Positions 1 to 8,960 of a stretch of DNA of 64,000 nucleotides are shown here, one piece after another. The stretch comes from Sandaracinomonas limnophila (lineage in GTDB: Bacteria > Bacteroidota > Bacteroidia > Cytophagales > Spirosomataceae). How positions within the stretch are numbered: position 1 is the stretch's first letter; each line of letters starts with the position of its first letter. Both the position numbers and the translations under genes were made by a program. The DNA is taken from the NCBI RefSeq assembly GCF_004005965.1, contig NZ_SACY01000004.1, positions 124,001-188,000 on the forward strand. Direction: 5' to 3'. The notes beneath the pieces are model-generated. The model searched no databases. It saw only the letters and a list, made by a program, of their open reading frames with translations, and was not told the DNA's origin.

Positions 1-2
1 CG

Positions 3-53
3 AAAGGCCTTTTTCTTGGAGAAAAAAATGGGAGCGCTGTTGGGACAATGTAA
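3..53 (+). other. possible 3' end of an upstream gene
   Basis: The third frame is open from the window edge to a TAA at 51-53 and reads [16 protein letters not shown]. The other two forward frames are also open for a short way, so the reading is uncertain. It is too short to assign to a family. Confidence 0.25.
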
Positions 54-123
54 AATATTGCAGTGATGTGTGCCGAATAAAATCGAAAAATAAAAATAGG
101 GATTAATTACTTTGCGTTTTTTT

Positions 124-138
124 TTACATTTAATGTAA
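124..138. promoter_or_regulatory. inverted repeat upstream of the DUF1593 gene
   Basis: TTACATT and AATGTAA form a perfect 7-bp inverted repeat around one central T, eleven bases before the ATG at 150. The size and symmetry fit a dimeric regulator operator, but no regulator gene is adjacent. It could also be chance in AT-rich DNA. Confidence 0.3.
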
Positions 139-149
139 TTTTTTTACAA

Positions 150-1430
150 ATGAATAAACTTGTAATTGTACTTCTAACATTTTTTTTACATCCAATTTTT
201 GGACAAAAACCAGTTCCTGAAAAACCAAGGATATTAATTAGTACAGATATTGGCGGTACGGATCCAGATGATAATCAATCGATGACTCACCTGCTCATGT
301 ATAACAATCTTTTCAATATTGAAGGACTTGTTTCATCTCCATCTTATGGGGTCGGCAGAAAAGAAGAAATCCTGCGCATGCTCGATTTATATGAAAAGGA
401 TTTTGCCAACTTATCAAAAAAACAAAAAGGATTAGCCACTGCAAACTATTTACGAAGCATTACCAAACAAGGTAGAAAAGGTGGAGCTCCTTTTCTCGGT
501 TACACCGGAGCTACAGAAGGCTCAAACTGGATTATACAATGTGCGAAAAAATCTTCTAAACAAAAATTATGGGTGTTAGTGTGGGGTGGATTAGAAGATT
601 TGGCACAGGCATTACACGATGCCCCCGAGATTCAGCAAAACATTCGTGTATATTGGATTGGTGGACCCAACAAAAAATGGAGTGCTAATGCATACGCCTA
701 TATTGCACATAATTTCCCGAACCTTTGGATAATTGAAAACAATTCCTCCTATTATGGGTTCTTCTCTAAAACCAATGAACTTGATCGCATCGACGAATCT
801 GATTTTTATGAGCAATATTTAGCTAATGCAGGTGAATTGGGAAAAGATTTTGTAAACTATTACAAAGGAAAAGTAAAAATGGGAGACACGCCTTCGCTCC
901 TTTATATGATGGATGGTGATCCGAACAACCCAACGAAGGAAAGTTGGGGAGGAAGTTTTGAAAAAATTAATCGAAGTGCAAAAGTTGATTTTAATCGATT
1001 GACGACCGAAAAAGATACAGTTGCATTTTGCACCCTTGTTTCCTTTCAATTCAAGGGGCCAAAAATAAATGCCCCAAAAGATTCTTTCGTTTTTTACATG
1101 GAAACTCCCTATGCCGGTGGGGCTCAAAAATGGGGTGGGTATTATTTAGGCGATGGTTTTTATGGGCTACATTATGTCCCAAAACAAGCCGAAATTATTC
1201 ACTATAAAATTACCTCATCCATACCCGAATTCCCCACAGGAGAGGGAACATTAATTGTCACGAATCAGTGGCCAGGAAAAATGCATTCAACAGATATACA
1301 ATTAGGTCCAAACTGGTATTCCGATAAAAGTGATCCAGCCCTTTACGATGGTAAAATACAAGGCGGAAAAACCATTTCTAAGTGGAGAAAGGCAGTGATG
1401 GAGGATTGGGGGAACAGATTGAGCCAGTGA
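150..1430 (+). CDS. secreted DUF1593 nucleoside-hydrolase-like protein
   Basis: The 426-residue protein begins with a signal peptide (about residues 1-18, ending PIFG). A nucleoside-hydrolase-like segment follows: STDIGGTDPDDNQS near residue 31 resembles the Asp-rich calcium and ribose site of that fold, and LWVLVWGGLEDLAQAL fits the same domain. This matches the DUF1593 family, found in secreted proteins of polysaccharide-degrading bacteria, sometimes with cellulose-binding parts. The substrate is not known. The GH28 pectinases about 10 kb away would suit a role in breaking down plant material, but that is inference. The ATG follows an AT-rich leader, and the stop lies inside the start of a tandem repeat. 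Confidence 0.8.
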   Translation: MNKLVIVLLTFFLHPIFGQKPVPEKPRILISTDIGGTDPDDNQSMTHLLMYNNLFNIEGLVSSPSYGVGRKEEILRMLDLYEKDFANLSKKQKGLATANYLRSITKQGRKGGAPFLGYTGATEGSNWIIQCAKKSSKQKLWVLVWGGLEDLAQALHDAPEIQQNIRVYWIGGPNKKWSANAYAYIAHNFPNLWIIENNSSYYGFFSKTNELDRIDESDFYEQYLANAGELGKDFVNYYKGKVKMGDTPSLLYMMDGDPNNPTKESWGGSFEKINRSAKVDFNRLTTEKDTVAFCTLVSFQFKGPKINAPKDSFVFYMETPYAGGAQKWGGYYLGDGFYGLHYVPKQAEIIHYKITSSIPEFPTGEGTLIVTNQWPGKMHSTDIQLGPNWYSDKSDPALYDGKIQGGKTISKWRKAVMEDWGNRLSQ

Positions 1431-1505
1431 GCAAAGTGAGCCAGTGAGCCAGTGAGCAGAGTGAGCCTGTGAGCAAAGTGGGCTAGTGAGATAGTGGGCA
1501 GAGTA
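1421..1505. repeat. tandem repeat, AGCCAGTG-like unit
   Basis: Imperfect 7-10 base units of the form GAGCCAGTGAGC/AAAGTGAGCC run from the last codons of the DUF1593 gene into the intergenic region. The gene's stop codon TGA is itself part of a unit. Such an array can change length by slippage. Confidence 0.75.
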
Positions 1506-1519
1506 GGATAAATTCTCAG

Positions 1520-1571
1520 ATTCCTATATTCCTATATTCCTATATTCCTATATTCCCATATTCCAATATTC
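1520..1571. repeat. tandem repeat, ATTCCTAT unit, about six copies
   Basis: Four perfect copies of ATTCCTAT are followed by the decaying copies ATTCCCAT and ATTCCAAT. The array ends about 50 bases before the next gene, so length changes could affect that gene's promoter region. Confidence 0.85.
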
Positions 1572-1623
1572 TTCATTTCTAAAAAAATTGTATCTTTAAA
1601 AGAAATTTTTGACCTATTACACG

Positions 1624-2691
1624 ATGAACGAACACATGCCGCGCAGAAAATTCTTGCAAAATAGTTCCATTGTAGCTGCTGGTGCCTTATTACCTTCTAC
1701 TTCTATGAAAAAAATTGCTCCCAAACCGGGTGAAATCATCCTCGGCCACGGAAACTTCCAATACAAAGTCGTTCCCAATTGGGGGATTCTAGATGCTGGG
1801 AAAAATCCCGTAAACGATTGTCATGAGATGGTAGAAGACGCCAAAGGCCGTTTGTTTTTGCTTACCAATGAAACCAAAAACAATGTGCTCATATATGATA
1901 AATCGGGAAAATTGCTAGAGGCTTGGGGACACTCCTATCCGGGCGCGCATGGACTCACTTTAGTAAACGAAGGACACGAACAATTCTTATTAATTTGCGA
2001 TAATAACCGCCATCAGGTCATTAAAACCGACTTAAAAGGCAAGGAAATCTTTAAAATTGACTACCCCAAAGAAACGGGTGTTTACGATCACCCGCACCAA
2101 TTTGTACCCACAGAAACAGCTGTAAATCCGAAAAATGGGGACATTTACGTTGCCGACGGCTACGGCGCCAATTACATCATTCAATACGATGCCAAAGGAA
2201 ATTACATCCGACATTTTGGAGGTAAAACCGATGGTTATGCAGATGATAAATTCAATTGTTGCCATGGAGTTTTAGTAGATACGCGTGATCCCAAAAATTG
2301 GACCTTGCTCATCACCGACCGTGTCAATAACAGCCTCAAGCGATTCACCCTAGACGGAAAATTCATCACGCGTTACCATTATCCAGGTTCCTATATATGT
2401 AGACCTGTGTTACATGGCGAAAACATCCTTGCAGCTTGTTTCCGAAGCACCAAAGAGTCTAATGTGGGTTCTGGTTATATCCAAATAATTGATAAAAACA
2501 TGCAGGTCGTTTCCACACCTGGTGGCTCTGCTCCTGTTTACCAAAATGGCATCTTGCAAGCCCAACACAAAGAAGACGAAAACAAAGTATTTATTCATCC
2601 ACACGATGTTTATGCCGATTCGGATGAAAATATTTATGTGCCTCAATGGGCTTCCAATAAAACCTATCCAATTAAATTAGAACGAATCTAA
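1624..2691 (+). CDS. secreted NHL-type six-bladed beta-propeller protein
   Basis: The product (about 355 residues) starts with a Tat-like leader, MPRRKFLQNSS followed by a hydrophobic stretch. Repeated propeller blades follow, with motifs such as GRLFLLTNE, GDIYVADGYG, HPHDVYADSDENIYV and repeated DHPHQF/CCHGVLVD loops typical of NHL/SMP30-like propellers. ATG 1624 is chosen; an upstream in-frame TTG at 1609 and an internal ATG at 1636 (giving MPRRKFL directly) are alternatives. The stop overlaps the next gene by one base (TAATG), so the pair is probably translationally coupled. Propellers often accompany DUF1549/DUF1501 proteins; the substrate is unknown. Confidence 0.8.
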   Translation: MNEHMPRRKFLQNSSIVAAGALLPSTSMKKIAPKPGEIILGHGNFQYKVVPNWGILDAGKNPVNDCHEMVEDAKGRLFLLTNETKNNVLIYDKSGKLLEAWGHSYPGAHGLTLVNEGHEQFLLICDNNRHQVIKTDLKGKEIFKIDYPKETGVYDHPHQFVPTETAVNPKNGDIYVADGYGANYIIQYDAKGNYIRHFGGKTDGYADDKFNCCHGVLVDTRDPKNWTLLITDRVNNSLKRFTLDGKFITRYHYPGSYICRPVLHGENILAACFRSTKESNVGSGYIQIIDKNMQVVSTPGGSAPVYQNGILQAQHKEDENKVFIHPHDVYADSDENIYVPQWASNKTYPIKLERI

Positions 2692-5003
2692 TGCCGAAAT
2701 TATTCCGATATGGCCTACCTATAGTGCTCCTAATTTTGGGAGCCTACTATTATTTTAGCCCATCGGAAAACGCTATTGACAACTCAATTCCAGAGGTAGT
2801 CGATTACAATTATCACATTCGGCCTATATTATCGGACCGTTGCTTCAAATGCCATGGTCCTGATGCCAACAAACGCAAGGCAAATCTTCGTTTAGATACG
2901 CCCGAAGGTGCCTATGCCGCCTTTAAAGACAATAAAGCTATGCATGCAATTGTCGCTGGCAATCCAAATGCTTCGGATGCCTACTTGCGATTGATTACCA
3001 AAGATACTAGTCAGCGCATGCCGCCGATGAATTCCCATTTAACGGTTTCAGTGCACGAAATTGAACTTATTGAAAAATGGATCAAACAAGGTGCTGTTTA
3101 CAAACCACATTGGGCCTTCATCAAACCCGTTCAAAGTACCTTACCTGAGGCAGATAAAGATTGGGCAAGAAGCCCAATCGATTATTTCGTCTATGCAAAA
3201 ATGGAAGAAAAAGGCCTTTCTCCAAGTGAAGAGGCTACAAAAGAACAATTACTGAAGCGAGTTAGTTTGGACTTAACAGGATTGCCACCTGGTCTCGATA
3301 TGCAAGACAGATTCTTGCAAGACAATAGTGAAAAGGCTTATGAAAAAATGGTCGACGAATTGCTTGCAAGTAAACATTATGGAGAAAAAATGGCCACTCC
3401 TTGGCTCGATTTAGCCCGTTATGCAGATTCGCATGGTTACCAAGACGACGGCCTCCGCACCATGTGGCCTTGGCGCGACTGGGTCATTCATGCCTTCAAC
3501 TCAAATTACTCTTATGCCAAATTTTTAACCTGGCAGTTAGCCGGTGATTTGTTTCCCAAACCAACAAAGGAAATGCTTTTGGCAACAGGTTTCAACAGAA
3601 ACCATAAAATCACTCAAGAAGGTGGCGTAATCGATGAGGAATACCGTGTAGAATACGTAAACGACCGCACCAATACCTTTTCAAAATCGTTTCTGGCTCT
3701 CACCTTTGAATGTGCTCGTTGCCACGACCACAAATACGATCCCATTTCTCAAAAAGACTATTACAGCACCTTTGCCTTTTTCAATCAAGTACCCGAAAAA
3801 GGACTTTTTGGAACGATTGACGCCTCTTTTGCCGATCCTCCAAACATGTCGATTTCGACCAAGGACGTTAAAGCAATTTTGAAATTCATCAATAAAAAAG
3901 ATACGTCTTCGGTAGATGTGATGATCATGGCAGATTCCACTCATCGCCGACCAACCTATGTACTTTCGCGTGGTAATTACGACATGCATGGCGCAGAAGT
4001 TACAATGGGACTTCCCAAAAGTATCCTACCTTTCGACGGCAAAAAATACGGCCAAAATCGATTGGGATTAGCGCGTTGGTTGCTCGACAAAAACAATCCA
4101 TTAACGGCTCGTGTATTTGTTAACCGGATATGGGCACAAATCTTTGGCAGAGGCATTGTAAAAACGGTAGGAGATTTTGGCATGCAAGGAGAGCTTCCCA
4201 CCCACCCCGAATTACTCGATTGGTTGGCTGTTGATTTTCAAAAAAATGGATGGAATATCAAGCGATTGGTCAAGCAATTGGTGATGTCGGCCACTTATCG
4301 ACAATCCTCAACCCTCACGAAAAACGCCTTAAAAACCGACCCCGAAAACATTTATTTGTCACGTATGTCTCGAATCCGCATTCCTGCAGAACAAATTAGA
4401 GACCAAGTATTGGCATCATCTGGATTACTGAATAGAGAAATTGGTGGACCAAGTGTAAAAACGTATCAACCCAAAGGACTATGGGAAGTAGCCACCTCTG
4501 GTAGGGGCTCCTTGATGAATTATATTCAAGACCACAACCAAGATTTATACCGCAGAGGAATGTATGTGTTCATCAAACGGACCGTTCCGCCGCCAAGCAT
4601 GTTGATTTTCGATGCCAGCAATCGCGACCAATGCGAAGTACAAAGGGGCAGAACCAACACACCTTTACAAGCCTTGGTGATGATGAACGACCCCCATGTG
4701 TTGGAAAGCGCCCGAATCATGGCCAGTAAATTATCGCAAGAGCAAGGAAATTTGGAAAACAAAATCAAGCAATCTTTTCGAAAAATAATTTGTCGAAATC
4801 CAAGTAAAAAAGAAATGGACTTGTTGACCATTTATTACCAACAGGAAGAAGAAAGCTTTAAAAAATCGCCTCAAAAAGTTCAAAAACTGATGAAAATTGG
4901 AGAATACAAGCTTGAGAAAGCCCGCAACACTAGTGCTACGGCAGCATTGATGTTGACAATCCAATTAATCTATAACATGGAGGAGGCCATTATGCGTGTG
5001 TAA
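2691..5003 (+). CDS. DUF1549/DUF1553 (PSD1-type) protein with planctomycete-type cytochrome c domain
   Basis: 770 residues. A single N-terminal membrane anchor (about residues 5-25) precedes a haem c site (CFKCHGPD near residue 58) of the planctomycete-type cytochrome domain. A DUF1549 segment follows (DYFVYAKMEEKGL, LTGLPP, DLARYADSHGYQDDG), then DUF1553 (RLGLARWLLDKNNPLTARV, NRIWAQIFGRG, RRGMYVFIKRTVPPP, RTNTPLQALVMMNDP). These proteins are abundant in Planctomycetes and usually pair with DUF1501 proteins, as here. The function is unknown; the c haem points to redox work outside the cytoplasm. It is the second gene of a tightly spaced run and overlaps both neighbours or nearly so. Confidence 0.9.
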   Translation: MPKLFRYGLPIVLLILGAYYYFSPSENAIDNSIPEVVDYNYHIRPILSDRCFKCHGPDANKRKANLRLDTPEGAYAAFKDNKAMHAIVAGNPNASDAYLRLITKDTSQRMPPMNSHLTVSVHEIELIEKWIKQGAVYKPHWAFIKPVQSTLPEADKDWARSPIDYFVYAKMEEKGLSPSEEATKEQLLKRVSLDLTGLPPGLDMQDRFLQDNSEKAYEKMVDELLASKHYGEKMATPWLDLARYADSHGYQDDGLRTMWPWRDWVIHAFNSNYSYAKFLTWQLAGDLFPKPTKEMLLATGFNRNHKITQEGGVIDEEYRVEYVNDRTNTFSKSFLALTFECARCHDHKYDPISQKDYYSTFAFFNQVPEKGLFGTIDASFADPPNMSISTKDVKAILKFINKKDTSSVDVMIMADSTHRRPTYVLSRGNYDMHGAEVTMGLPKSILPFDGKKYGQNRLGLARWLLDKNNPLTARVFVNRIWAQIFGRGIVKTVGDFGMQGELPTHPELLDWLAVDFQKNGWNIKRLVKQLVMSATYRQSSTLTKNALKTDPENIYLSRMSRIRIPAEQIRDQVLASSGLLNREIGGPSVKTYQPKGLWEVATSGRGSLMNYIQDHNQDLYRRGMYVFIKRTVPPPSMLIFDASNRDQCEVQRGRTNTPLQALVMMNDPHVLESARIMASKLSQEQGNLENKIKQSFRKIICRNPSKKEMDLLTIYYQQEEESFKKSPQKVQKLMKIGEYKLEKARNTSATAALMLTIQLIYNMEEAIMRV

Positions 5004-5004
5004 T

Positions 5005-6456
5005 ATGGAAAATGAATTCTTAAAAAATCGGCTCAACATTACCCGCAGGCATTTCTTTGGTCAGGCCGCTGCTGGTATTGGCGGATTGGCTTTGGGGTCT
5101 TTATTGGTTCCAGATTTGTTCAAGGGAGGAGAAAGTTCACAGGCAATGCCCTTAGGATTGGCGCATTTTGCGCCAAAAGCAAAGCGCGTTATCTATTTGT
5201 GTCAGAATGGCGCGCCCTCTCAGTACGAAAGTTTTGACCATAAGCCCTTACTCAATAAAATGGCAGGTACCGACCTCCCAGAATCGATTCGTGGGGGACA
5301 GCGATTAACGGGTATGACAGCCTCACAAGATAAATTCCCCCTAGTTGGCTCCTTTTACGGGTTCAAACAATATGGTAAATCGGGTGCTTTTGTGAGCGAT
5401 TTATTCCCCCATATTGGCTCCATTGCAGACGACTTATGCATCATTCGAACCATGAACACGGATGCGATCAATCATGACCCGGCCCTAACTTTTTTACAAA
5501 CAGGAGCACAGGTGGGCAACAGGCCCAGCATGGGCGCCTGGATGTCCTATGGTTTAGGCAGCGAAAACAAAAATTTACCAGCCTTTTGCGTTTTGTTGTC
5601 TAGAGGTAGAGGAAATGGCCAAGGGGTGTACTCCAAATTGTGGACCAACGGATTCTTGGATTCAACGCACCAGGGTGTGGTTTTTAGCAGTTCGGAAGAT
5701 CCCATTTTGTATTTAAATGATGTGGAAGGTATCGACAAAGCAGGCAGAAGACGCATGCTCGACCAACTGGCAGAACTCAATCACGAGGGCTTCCAAGAAA
5801 ACAAAGACCCTGAAGTAGAAGCCAAGGTACAGCAATATGAAATGGCCTATCGCATGCAAACGGCCGTACCGGAATTGACCGATTTGTCGAAAGAACCCGA
5901 TTATATCGTAAAAATGTATGGTCCGGAATGTCTGGTACCGGGCACATACGCCGCCAATGTTTTACTGGCCCGCAAATTATCCGAATCGGGTGTGCGATTT
6001 GTGCAAATTTATCACCAAGGTTGGGACTCTCACGGCAATTTACCAAAAGAAATGGCCATGCAAGCCCAAGATGTGGATCGCTCTTCTGCAGCATTGATTA
6101 CTGATTTAAAACAAAGAGGCTTATTGGACGAAACGCTGGTCATTTGGGGAGGAGAATTTGGACGAACCAATTATTGTCAAGGCCAATACACACTCGATAA
6201 TTATGGCAGAGATCATCACCCAAGAGCCTATAGTATTTTTATGGCCGGGGGTGGTGTGAAACCCGGAACGGTATATGGAGAAACGGATGAATTTGGCTAC
6301 AATGTCATCAAAGATCCTGTACATATTCATGATTTCCATGCCACTGTACAACATTTGATGGGCATCAATCATGAGCAATTGACTTATAAACATTTGGGCA
6401 GAAGGTACAGACTCACCGATGTGGCAGGAAACGTTTTACCCGGATTAATCGCCTAA
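5005..6456 (+). CDS. Tat-exported DUF1501 (sulfatase-like fold) protein
   Basis: About 483 residues. A twin-arginine leader (TRRHFFGQAAAGIGGLALG) leads into DUF1501: RVIYLCQNGAPSQYESFD, HDPALTFLQTG, GWDSHGN, VIWGGEFGRTNYCQG and DHHPRAYSIFMAGGGVKPG. The fold is related to the alkaline phosphatase/sulfatase superfamily, but the substrate is unknown. ATG 5005 is preferred to an in-frame GTG at 4996; it lies one base after the stop of the DUF1549/DUF1553 gene. The invariant pairing with that gene suggests one exported complex or pathway. Confidence 0.88.
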   Translation: MENEFLKNRLNITRRHFFGQAAAGIGGLALGSLLVPDLFKGGESSQAMPLGLAHFAPKAKRVIYLCQNGAPSQYESFDHKPLLNKMAGTDLPESIRGGQRLTGMTASQDKFPLVGSFYGFKQYGKSGAFVSDLFPHIGSIADDLCIIRTMNTDAINHDPALTFLQTGAQVGNRPSMGAWMSYGLGSENKNLPAFCVLLSRGRGNGQGVYSKLWTNGFLDSTHQGVVFSSSEDPILYLNDVEGIDKAGRRRMLDQLAELNHEGFQENKDPEVEAKVQQYEMAYRMQTAVPELTDLSKEPDYIVKMYGPECLVPGTYAANVLLARKLSESGVRFVQIYHQGWDSHGNLPKEMAMQAQDVDRSSAALITDLKQRGLLDETLVIWGGEFGRTNYCQGQYTLDNYGRDHHPRAYSIFMAGGGVKPGTVYGETDEFGYNVIKDPVHIHDFHATVQHLMGINHEQLTYKHLGRRYRLTDVAGNVLPGLIA

Positions 6457-6457
6457 T

Positions 6458-8482
6458 ATGCAAAGATTCTTACAAATAGGGACGCTCTTTTTATGGTTTT
6501 TACAATGCTTGTTGCTATTTCTTTTAGTATTTCAAGAGTCATTTGAATTACCGCTGGCGGGCATAGGCCATTTGCACCCGCTGATTTTGCATTTACCTAT
6601 TGGTTTTGGGGTTTTATTGGCCCTTTTCAGTGTAGTCAAAAAGCAATTTGAACAAATTGAAATTCTATTTCAATCCCTCCTCGTATTAACCGCACTTTTC
6701 TCTACTGCAACAGCCATTTTTGGTCTCTTTTTAGCCAAAGAAGGAGGCTATGAGGCCGAGCAAATCACCTGGCATCAATGGTCGGGCGTGGCGGTTTCTT
6801 TTGTGTATTTTGCTTGGGTGTTATGGCAAAAAAGTCCCCTTATGGTTGGAATTTTAGGTGTATTGACCTTGATTTTTGCAGGACATACAGGTGCATCCAT
6901 CACCCACGGAGCAGATTATTTGCAATTTGGAGAACAAAAAGAAGCCATTACCAACGAATCTATTGCCTTTGAGGCCTTGGTACAACCCATTCTAAAGACT
7001 AAATGCGAGTCGTGCCACAATGAACAAAAGTCTAAGGGAGGTTTAAAAATGAATACCCTTGCGAATTTATTGAAAGGCGGGAAAAATGGACCTATTTGGA
7101 AGGCTGGCGATTTAAACAGTCATTTACTTCAGCGCATGAACTTGCCTTTGAATAATAAAAAACACATGCCTCCAGCTGGCAAAGCACAGCTAACGGCAGA
7201 TGAGCAACTAATCTTAACGCTTTGGATCAAAGAAGGGGCAAAGGTTGAGCAGAAGGTGGGAGCCTACAGCAAAGTATTTCAAAATCTTGCTACTAAACAA
7301 CAAGAAACCACAATTGAGCCAGTTTATGATTTTTCAGCTGCATCTGAAAAAGATATTGCGGCCGTAAATACACCCTTTTGCTCGGTATATCCCATTGCCT
7401 ATGATTCGCCAGCCCTGCAAGCAGAGTTTTTTGTAGCGGCCAAATTTGATCCTAAATCCTTGGAAAATTTAAGCAAAGTATCGGAGCAATTAATTGGAAT
7501 CAATCTAAACAAAATGCCCGTTTCGGATGCAGATTTAAACATTTTAACAAAATTTTTACATCTTGAAAGACTGCATTTAAATGCAACAAAAGTGAGTTAT
7601 CGAGGGGTTGTAGATCTGTTAAAAAAATTACCCAATTTAAAGACCTTGGCAATTTGGAACACAGTAATTAGCAATCCAGAAATTACCCAATTGAAAAAAC
7701 AATTTCCGAAAGTAAGTATTGAGCAAACGGTTGTTTTAAAAAATGAAACATTACAGATAAATCCACCCATTTTGGTCAACGAAAAACTGATTTTAAGACC
7801 AAATGAGCAGCTCTCTTTCAAGCATACAATTAATGATGTGGTTTTCAGATATACGGTAAACGATTCCCTACCAGATAGTCTTTCCCGTTTGCAAACAAAA
7901 GGGATCGTGCCCATCAAAAACTACACCAAAGTCCGCATCATTGCTACCAAACCCGATTGGTACGCTAGTAATCCGGTGGATGTAAAGGTGTATAAATCTA
8001 ATTTTGTTCCACATAAAATCGATTTATTAAGCACTCCATCGCCCAAATATCCGGCGAAGGGTGGGATGAGTTTGATGGATTTTGAACAAGGAGCAAGGGA
8101 GGTAAAAGGCGTTCCGAACCTCACTTGGTTAGGATTCAAAGATACAGATTTAGATGCTTTGGCCAGCTTTCAGCTACCTACAAAGGTTAATGGACTTACC
8201 TTCTCCTATTTAGAAAAAACAGATGCCGACGTGTTTCCTCCTACTAAAATAGAAATTTGGGCAGGAAATGACTCAAAGAACCTTAAATTAATTGCCAGCT
8301 TTTCCCCCATACAACCCAAAGAAAAAAGTGGGTATAACCTAAAAGGCATCAATATTCCAATCTCCACCGTACCATCAACTTATTACCGCATCAAAGCCCA
8401 CCGAAACAAAAAACTACCTTCTTTTGTAGACAACAAAGGGAAAGGCGCTTGGTTGAAGGTGGACGAGGTGGTGTTTTATTAA
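6458..8482 (+). CDS. membrane protein: DUF2231-like domain, cytochrome c site, repeat region and C-terminal beta domain
   Basis: 674 residues. About four N-terminal membrane segments with HLHPLILHLPIGFGVLLALF fit a DUF2231-like domain. A planctomycete-type cytochrome domain follows (CESCHNEQKSKGGLKMNTL near residue 183, with HMPPAGKAQL supplying a possible Met ligand). A leucine-rich-repeat-like stretch comes next (LTKFLHLERLHLNATKVS, LLKKLPNLKTLAIWNT), then a chitobiase- or FN3-like C-terminal part. The ATG follows the DUF1501 stop by one base. The position and haem suggest that it completes the electron-transfer part of this four-gene unit. Confidence 0.8.
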   Translation: MQRFLQIGTLFLWFLQCLLLFLLVFQESFELPLAGIGHLHPLILHLPIGFGVLLALFSVVKKQFEQIEILFQSLLVLTALFSTATAIFGLFLAKEGGYEAEQITWHQWSGVAVSFVYFAWVLWQKSPLMVGILGVLTLIFAGHTGASITHGADYLQFGEQKEAITNESIAFEALVQPILKTKCESCHNEQKSKGGLKMNTLANLLKGGKNGPIWKAGDLNSHLLQRMNLPLNNKKHMPPAGKAQLTADEQLILTLWIKEGAKVEQKVGAYSKVFQNLATKQQETTIEPVYDFSAASEKDIAAVNTPFCSVYPIAYDSPALQAEFFVAAKFDPKSLENLSKVSEQLIGINLNKMPVSDADLNILTKFLHLERLHLNATKVSYRGVVDLLKKLPNLKTLAIWNTVISNPEITQLKKQFPKVSIEQTVVLKNETLQINPPILVNEKLILRPNEQLSFKHTINDVVFRYTVNDSLPDSLSRLQTKGIVPIKNYTKVRIIATKPDWYASNPVDVKVYKSNFVPHKIDLLSTPSPKYPAKGGMSLMDFEQGAREVKGVPNLTWLGFKDTDLDALASFQLPTKVNGLTFSYLEKTDADVFPPTKIEIWAGNDSKNLKLIASFSPIQPKEKSGYNLKGINIPISTVPSTYYRIKAHRNKKLPSFVDNKGKGAWLKVDEVVFY

Positions 8483-8487
8483 GTAAT

Positions 8488-8508
8488 AGGTATAAGGTGT
8501 GAGGTATA
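8488..8508. repeat. short AGGTRTAA-type repeat, left of the BlaI/M56 operon
   Basis: AGGTATAAGGTGTGAGGTATA consists of three degenerate AGGT(A/G)T units. A related stretch in the opposite orientation lies on the far side of the operon at 10242-10269. Confidence 0.5.
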
Positions 8509-8514
8509 AAATAA

Positions 8515-8532
8515 TAACTAAAAATTTAGTTA
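8515..8532. promoter_or_regulatory. BlaI-type operator 1
   Basis: TAACTAAAAATTTAGTTA has perfect 8-bp arms around AA. Its centre lies 29 bp upstream of that of operator 2, so the two dimers would bind on nearly opposite helix faces. It matches the style of BlaI/MecI operators and lies directly upstream of the BlaI-like gene. Confidence 0.7.
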
Positions 8533-8540
8533 AAAATATT

Positions 8541-8569
8541 TTGTAACTAAAAAATTAGTTATACATTTG
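8541..8569 (+). promoter_or_regulatory. Bacteroidetes-type promoter of the BlaI/M56 operon
   Basis: TTG at 8541-8543 and TACATTTG at 8562-8569 match the Bacteroidetes -33 TTG and -7 TAnnTTTG elements, with an 18-base spacer. The spacer is exactly the second operator, so a bound repressor would cover the promoter. Confidence 0.75.
8544..8561. promoter_or_regulatory. BlaI-type operator 2, inside the promoter spacer
   Basis: TAACTAAAAAATTAGTTA has perfect 7-bp arms around AAAA. It fills the whole space between the -33 and -7 elements. This arrangement predicts direct steric repression and autoregulation by the downstream gene product. Confidence 0.75.
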
Positions 8570-8588
8570 TTCCAACAAATAAGGAACA

Positions 8589-8960
8589 ATGAAAAAATTA
8601 ACGCAGGCAGAAGAGCAAATTATGCAAGTACTTTGGGAACTACCCGAGGGCGGATTTTTAAAAGATATTTTGGAAAATCTACCTGAACCAAAGGCACATT
8701 CAAATACCGTTGCCACCCTTCTTAAAATTTTAGTAGAAAAAGAATTTGTTGGGATAAACAATCCAAATCGAAATAACTTTTATTTTCCCAAGATTAGTAA
8801 AGAAGCCTATTCCGGAGTTCGAATGGCAGGACTAACTGAGTCGTTTTTTGGAGGTTCATATAGCAATGTGGTTTCCTATTTAGTCGACAAAAATCAGATG
8901 TCAATTGAAGATTTAGAGTTATTAATTAGTCAATTAAAAAATAAGAAAAATGAACTATAA
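8589..8960 (+). CDS. BlaI/MecI-family winged-helix repressor
   Basis: 123 residues, the usual length for BlaI/MecI/CopY repressors. The N-terminal half carries the winged helix (LTQAEEQIMQVLWELPEGG, SNTVATLLKILVEKEFVG), and the C-terminal half is the dimerisation region that a protease cuts or releases on induction (ISKEAYSGVRMAGLTESFFGG, MSIEDLELLISQLKNKK). The gene overlaps its predicted sensor, the M56 protease, by 11 bases. No beta-lactamase is adjacent. In Bacteroidota such pairs often control genes unrelated to lactam resistance, so the target is open. Confidence 0.92.
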   Translation: MKKLTQAEEQIMQVLWELPEGGFLKDILENLPEPKAHSNTVATLLKILVEKEFVGINNPNRNNFYFPKISKEAYSGVRMAGLTESFFGGSYSNVVSYLVDKNQMSIEDLELLISQLKNKKNEL

